From JAOUGY01 sp963785075 (GTDB lineage: Bacteria; Actinomycetota; Acidimicrobiia; Spongiisociales; ZC4RG35), in assembly GCA_963785075.1 (NCBI GenBank), contig CAWATW010000007.1:186001-250000 (forward strand): 64,000 nt of DNA, read 5' to 3'. Within the stretch, counting starts at the first letter, position 1. The number at the start of each line of letters is the position of its first letter. The notes beneath the pieces were generated by a model. It was given only the letters and a program-made list of their open reading frames with translations, did no database searches and was not told where the DNA came from. Shown piece after piece: positions 60,407 through 64,000 of the stretch. The translations under genes were made by a program, and so were the position numbers.

Positions 60407-63400
60407 GCCATTCCTCTCATCGCCCGAGCCTCCTCCGTCGTGGCTCCGATCGAGGCACAGAGCACGGCCTGCACCTCCGTCGTGCGGCCCCGGCTCACCC
60501 ACACGCCCCGCCCTGGGGAGCGGGGGACCGCCTTGACGCCGCCGAGTATCGGGCCTTCCTGCGGATCTCCACTGAGGACGAGGCCTTGCGTTCCCAGTTC
60601 TCGAACCCGCTGGAAGAGGGGCTCGAAGGCGGAACGAGCAACCCCGCCGACCCGCCGGGCCAGCACGAGATGGAATCCCAGATCGCGACCTTGGGCAACT
60701 CGATCGATGAGCGGGCTCAGGGGGTTCCCGGTGGCACCGGCCACCAGGTCGTAGTCGTCGACGACGAGCACGACGGCCGGACCGCTGTGCCGCAGCGTGC
60801 TGACCTCGTCAGGAAGCACGCGAGCTGCCAGATCCGAATTGATCCTGCTGGCGATCACGGCAGCCGAGTCGGCCGATGCGGCGACTCCCAGCCGATGCGA
60901 TTCGGGGACAGTGTGCAGTAGCCGGCGGCGGTAGTCCACGACGGCCACCTGCACCTCGTCGGGAGCATGGTGCTCGCATATCTCCGCGATGAGGCGTTGC
61001 AGGAGATTCGTCTTGCCGGATTCGGCGTCGCCGAAGACCAGCATGTGCGGGTCGGGTCCGAAGAGATCGACAGTCCACGGTCCCAGGCGGTGCTCCTCCA
61101 GCCCGAGCGTCACCTGCGGGGACTCGGCGAGCTCGGCGGCTGCGACCACGGTCGGAAGCACGTGCACCGGGGCGGCGCAGCGTCGCCCTTTCCACCGTTT
61201 CTCCGCCAATGAGGTGACCTGCTCGGTCCCGATCGGGATCGAACCCGGCTCCGGTCGGCCGTCTGCGCGAGGCAATGCGACTTGAACCTGGCGGGCATCC
61301 ATGCCGAGGCCACGTCCGGCTGCGTCGCCCGGCAGCGACCGCGCAGCAGGACGATCGATCTCCGAGTCGATGGCGTCGCCAAGGCGAAACTCGAACCGGC
61401 CACCGATGTGATCTCGAACGGCGAGCTTGATGTCCTGCCAGCGCGGTGTGGCCACGACCACGTGTATCCCGTGGTGGAGCCCACCTCCGATCAGGTCGAA
61501 CACCGATTCGACCAGGTCCATCGGCTGCTCCTGACAGAAGGCGCCCCAGTTGTCGACCACGAGAAACACTTCACCCATCTCGTCGTCGATCCGGCCTTCT
61601 CGACGCAGAGCGTGGTACGCCGCCATCTCGGTGATGCGATGTCGGCGAAAGGCCTCGGCGCGCTCCTCGGCCAGGCTGTGGAGCCGTCGGATCAACTTGG
61701 CCACCTCTGCCCGGTGGCTCCGGGACAAGACGGCTCCGACGTGCGGAAGCCCTTCGAGTAGATGGAGGCCGCCGCCACCGAAGTCGATGGCGTAGAACTG
61801 CACGTCCTCTGGATCGTGCGTCAGGGACGCAGTGGCCAAGAGGGTCTGCAGCATCGTCGACTTGCCCGTCCTGGGCGCTCCGACGATTGCCAGGTTGCCC
61901 CGGGCACCGGTGAAGTCGAGTTCATGGGGAAGCTGCCGTTGCCGCCGCGGATCATCCTCCCATCCCACCGGGAACCGGAGCCAGCCGCTCGCCCCGGGTG
62001 TGTTCACCCGTTCGGCGAGCGATGACAGCTCACAGGCCGGGGGGAGGGGTTCCAACCACACGGGGCGAGCGCGTCGTGCCTCGACCTCCTCGCCGGCGAG
62101 GGCGCCGATCATGTGCTCCATCTCCGTCTGCTCGGTTCCACGCAGCGGGCGGTTGACGAGCCCCGCCTTGAAGGCCGTCATCGTTCCGTCGACCTTCATG
62201 TAGCCGACACCCGGGATCGGTGGTAGCTCGGCGGCAGCTTTGGAGCCGATGACCGCCAACGACTCGTCTGGCGTGAACGTGCGGAGACAGAGCCGGTAGC
62301 GGAGGTGGCCCTCGAGCTTGCGGATTCTTCCGTCTTCGAGTCGCTGGGTAGAGAGCAGGAGGTGGACGCCGAGGGATCTGCCCACCCGTCCGATCGTGCC
62401 GAACAGGTCGGAGAACTCCGGCTTGGCGGCGAGCAGCTCGCCAAACTCGTCGACCACCACCAGCAGCGCCGGGAGCGGGTCGAGGTCGGTTTCGGGATGC
62501 GCCTGGCGGTGGGCGCGATACTCGTCGGCCCGATCGAAGCCACCGGCCTCATGCAGCACCCGTTGTCTACGCTCGAGCTCGCCGTGCAAGGCCTCGAGCA
62601 TTCGGTCCACGAGCGATGGATCGCGCTCGAGATTGGTGATCATCCCGGCCGAGTGAGGAAGGCGGTCCAGGCGAGCGAAGGTCGCGCCACCCTTGAAGTC
62701 GACCATTACAAGAGCCAGATCCTCCGGGGCATGCCGGGCAGCCAGGCCGAGCACCAGCGTTCTGAGAAGCTCCGACTTTCCGGAGCCGGTCGCACCGATG
62801 AGCATGCCGTGGGGACCCATGCCCCCGGACGAGGACTCCTTGAGGTCGAGCATGATCACTTTGCCGTCTTCCGCCACACCGATCGGCGTCTGGAGCTGTT
62901 CGGACGGATCGCGACGCGTCCACATCAGGCCGGGTGTGACCAGTGAAGGGTCGCCGATGCCCAACAGTTCGAAGAGGCCGGCGGAGTCGATCGTGGTCGC
63001 CCGGCCGGACCGGGTCCTGAGCTCGAGCGGCTCCAGCATGCTTGCGAGCTGGCTACAGAGGGCGAGCGGCGCCTGGTCGGCGGTCGCCTCCAGCCGTGGG
63101 GCGTCTGGCTGCGCGAGGGCAGCCTGAACCTGGCCGTTGGACACGGTGATCGTTGCGCCGGCGACCGACGGCACGGCGCTCGCATGATCGACGATGCAGA
63201 CGAAGGTCAAGCCGATCCCGTTGGCCTTGCCGATCAGGTCGTCGATGAGCTCGAGCCTTCCCACCTCACCTCCTGGGTGATAGCCGTCGAGCACGACGAC
63301 GGCGGAAGGAAAGACCATCGGCTGTGCCGGCCCTATGGTCGACGATGCCAGCTCCAGGTGGGCGAGCCGTGGTCGCGCGACCTGGTCGAGGATGGTCATC

Positions 63401-64000
63401 AGGTCTTCGGGATCGGATGTGACCAGGCAGCCACCCTCGGCCGCGGTGTGGGGAAGCCGCCGAGCCCAGGTCCAATCGATGATCGTGTCCGGCTGGTGTG
63501 AGACGATCACTCGCAGATCGTCGGGGGCCCGGAACACGGCGAGTTGCAGCGTGATCGAACGCGCCAGTTGCCGAGCTTCGTCCCCCGTGCCCACGATGGC
63601 CACACATCCGAGTCCCGCCAGGTCGAACAGCGACGGTTCGTCGTCGATGGTGGCGAAGTCCTGCACCACCTGCTCAGCGAGTTCCACGAGATCGGGATCG
63701 GGTTCAGTCAGCGGATCGAGGGGCCGCGCTTGTCGAGGCGCGAGCGCAGCCGGGACCGGGCCGGTACCGAGGCGAACCTGCATGAAGTCGTCGTGTTGCA
63801 GCCGTCGTTCCCACACTCGATGCCGATCGACGACCACCGACCACAGATCGACCGGCGCCGGGTACGAGGAGCGACTCCATCTCCTCTGGCGGTTGCCGGC
63901 TTCCAGCAGGCTCGTTCGAACGTCGGCGATCACGGCCCTGTATCGAGCGGAACGTTCTGCGTGCCCTCGCCTCGCAGTCCTCACCTGATTGACGCGAGCG
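60403..64000 (-). CDS. eccC: Type VII secretion ATPase EccC (5' end beyond the window)
   Basis: Membrane-anchored motor of ESX-type secretion, about 1,200 residues visible; the frame is open to the window edge and the N-terminal transmembrane part is missing. Three FtsK/SpoIIIE modules are visible: Walker A GATGSGKSELL, GAPRTGKSTML and GDAESGKTNLL, with Walker B ALLVVVDEFGELL, VFLVVDNWGAF and AVVLVVDDYDLV. Only the first has the usual acidic DE pair, as in active D1 of known EccC proteins. It overlaps the ubiquitin/MinD-like gene by 4 bases. Confidence 0.94.
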   Translation of the reverse strand, partial: ARVNQVRTARRGHAERSARYRAVIADVRTSLLEAGNRQRRWSRSSYPAPVDLWSVVVDRHRVWERRLQHDDFMQVRLGTGPVPAALAPRQARPLDPLTEPDPDLVELAEQVVQDFATIDDEPSLFDLAGLGCVAIVGTGDEARQLARSITLQLAVFRAPDDLRVIVSHQPDTIIDWTWARRLPHTAAEGGCLVTSDPEDLMTILDQVARPRLAHLELASSTIGPAQPMVFPSAVVVLDGYHPGGEVGRLELIDDLIGKANGIGLTFVCIVDHASAVPSVAGATITVSNGQVQAALAQPDAPRLEATADQAPLALCSQLASMLEPLELRTRSGRATTIDSAGLFELLGIGDPSLVTPGLMWTRRDPSEQLQTPIGVAEDGKVIMLDLKESSSGGMGPHGMLIGATGSGKSELLRTLVLGLAARHAPEDLALVMVDFKGGATFARLDRLPHSAGMITNLERDPSLVDRMLEALHGELERRQRVLHEAGGFDRADEYRAHRQAHPETDLDPLPALLVVVDEFGELLAAKPEFSDLFGTIGRVGRSLGVHLLLSTQRLEDGRIRKLEGHLRYRLCLRTFTPDESLAVIGSKAAAELPPIPGVGYMKVDGTMTAFKAGLVNRPLRGTEQTEMEHMIGALAGEEVEARRARPVWLEPLPPACELSSLAERVNTPGASGWLRFPVGWEDDPRRQRQLPHELDFTGARGNLAIVGAPRTGKSTMLQTLLATASLTHDPEDVQFYAIDFGGGGLHLLEGLPHVGAVLSRSHRAEVAKLIRRLHSLAEERAEAFRRHRITEMAAYHALRREGRIDDEMGEVFLVVDNWGAFCQEQPMDLVESVFDLIGGGLHHGIHVVVATPRWQDIKLAVRDHIGGRFEFRLGDAIDSEIDRPAARSLPGDAAGRGLGMDARQVQVALPRADGRPEPGSIPIGTEQVTSLAEKRWKGRRCAAPVHVLPTVVAAAELAESPQVTLGLEEHRLGPWTVDLFGPDPHMLVFGDAESGKTNLLQRLIAEICEHHAPDEVQVAVVDYRRRLLHTVPESHRLGVAASADSAAVIASRINSDLAARVLPDEVSTLRHSGPAVVLVVDDYDLVAGATGNPLSPLIDRVAQGRDLGFHLVLARRVGGVARSAFEPLFQRVRELGTQGLVLSGDPQEGPILGGVKAVPRSPGRGVWVSRGRTTEVQAVLCASIGATTEEARAMRGMA

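Noticed and set aside
1..64000. Toxin-antitoxin, restriction, phage-defence or prophage systems
   Set aside because: I looked for paired small genes, methylases, nucleases, integrases and phage structural genes and saw none.

Overview
This 64 kb window is a GC-rich bacterial chromosome segment, almost certainly actinobacterial. The evidence is a DUF3151 protein, a dnaK-grpE-dnaJ-hspR cluster with HspR (HAIR-like) operators, type VII secretion genes, many lipoproteins with Thr/Ser-rich linkers, and many genes with a TAnnnT box just upstream of the start codon and no Shine-Dalgarno (probable leaderless mRNAs). The gene mix (no mycolate or sporulation genes, aap-type amino-acid transporter, kynurenine pathway) would suit a deep lineage such as Acidimicrobiia, but that placement is inference. 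I saw no rRNA, tRNA, CRISPR array, phage or transposase.

Layout. 1-4.3 kb: a two-component pair (regulator cut by the window edge) and dxs. 4.5-5.5 kb: an ECF sigma factor with a coupled membrane protein. 5.7-11.6 kb: an oligopeptide ABC transporter, with the binding protein divergent from oppBCDF. 11.6-14 kb: small orphan genes, a secreted metallo-beta-lactamase-fold protein and an SDR. 14.2-18.6 kb: an aapJQMP-like amino-acid ABC operon with an intercistronic hairpin. 18.7-23.1 kb: an overlapping CapA / beta-propeller / GT-C membrane unit. 23.2-27.7 kb: acyl-ACP desaturase, M20 amidohydrolase, a lipoprotein and a second ECF sigma / membrane-partner pair. 27.8-31 kb: trehalose-phosphatase plus GH65 phosphorylase. 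31-35.2 kb: a SPFH protein, a HAAS-NfeD fusion, PadR, DUF3151 and MscL. 35.4-38 kb: clpB. 38-41.7 kb: membrane protein, kynU, a zinc-ribbon protein and kynA. 41.7-42.9 kb: a repeat-rich patch with an inverted-repeat-bounded small gene and a broken cupredoxin gene. 42.9-47 kb: the dnaK operon ending in hspR. 47.2-51.2 kb: a secreted trypsin-like protease and a zinc-uptake locus (znuA-znuB divergent from zur-znuC). 51.3-53.6 kb: lon. 53.7-59.1 kb: an AidB-like protein, two propeller lipoproteins and yajQ. 59.3-64 kb: the edge of a type VII secretion locus (EccC, plus a ubiquitin-like/pseudo-MinD fusion).

How it fits together. The HspR repressor gene and the three target transcription units known from Streptomyces (dnaK operon, clpB, lon) all lie within 18 kb, each with a HAIR-like site. 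Zinc uptake is organised round two Zur-like boxes between divergent promoters. Intergenic spaces carry an unusual family of heptanucleotide tandem repeats (ACGTTCT-type, and the related-period GTCCGAG and GCCGACG types). Two copies form perfect 22-bp inverted repeats around a 97-codon gene. These repeats, the domain-swapped type VII secretion protein and the HAAS-NfeD fusion are the most unusual items.
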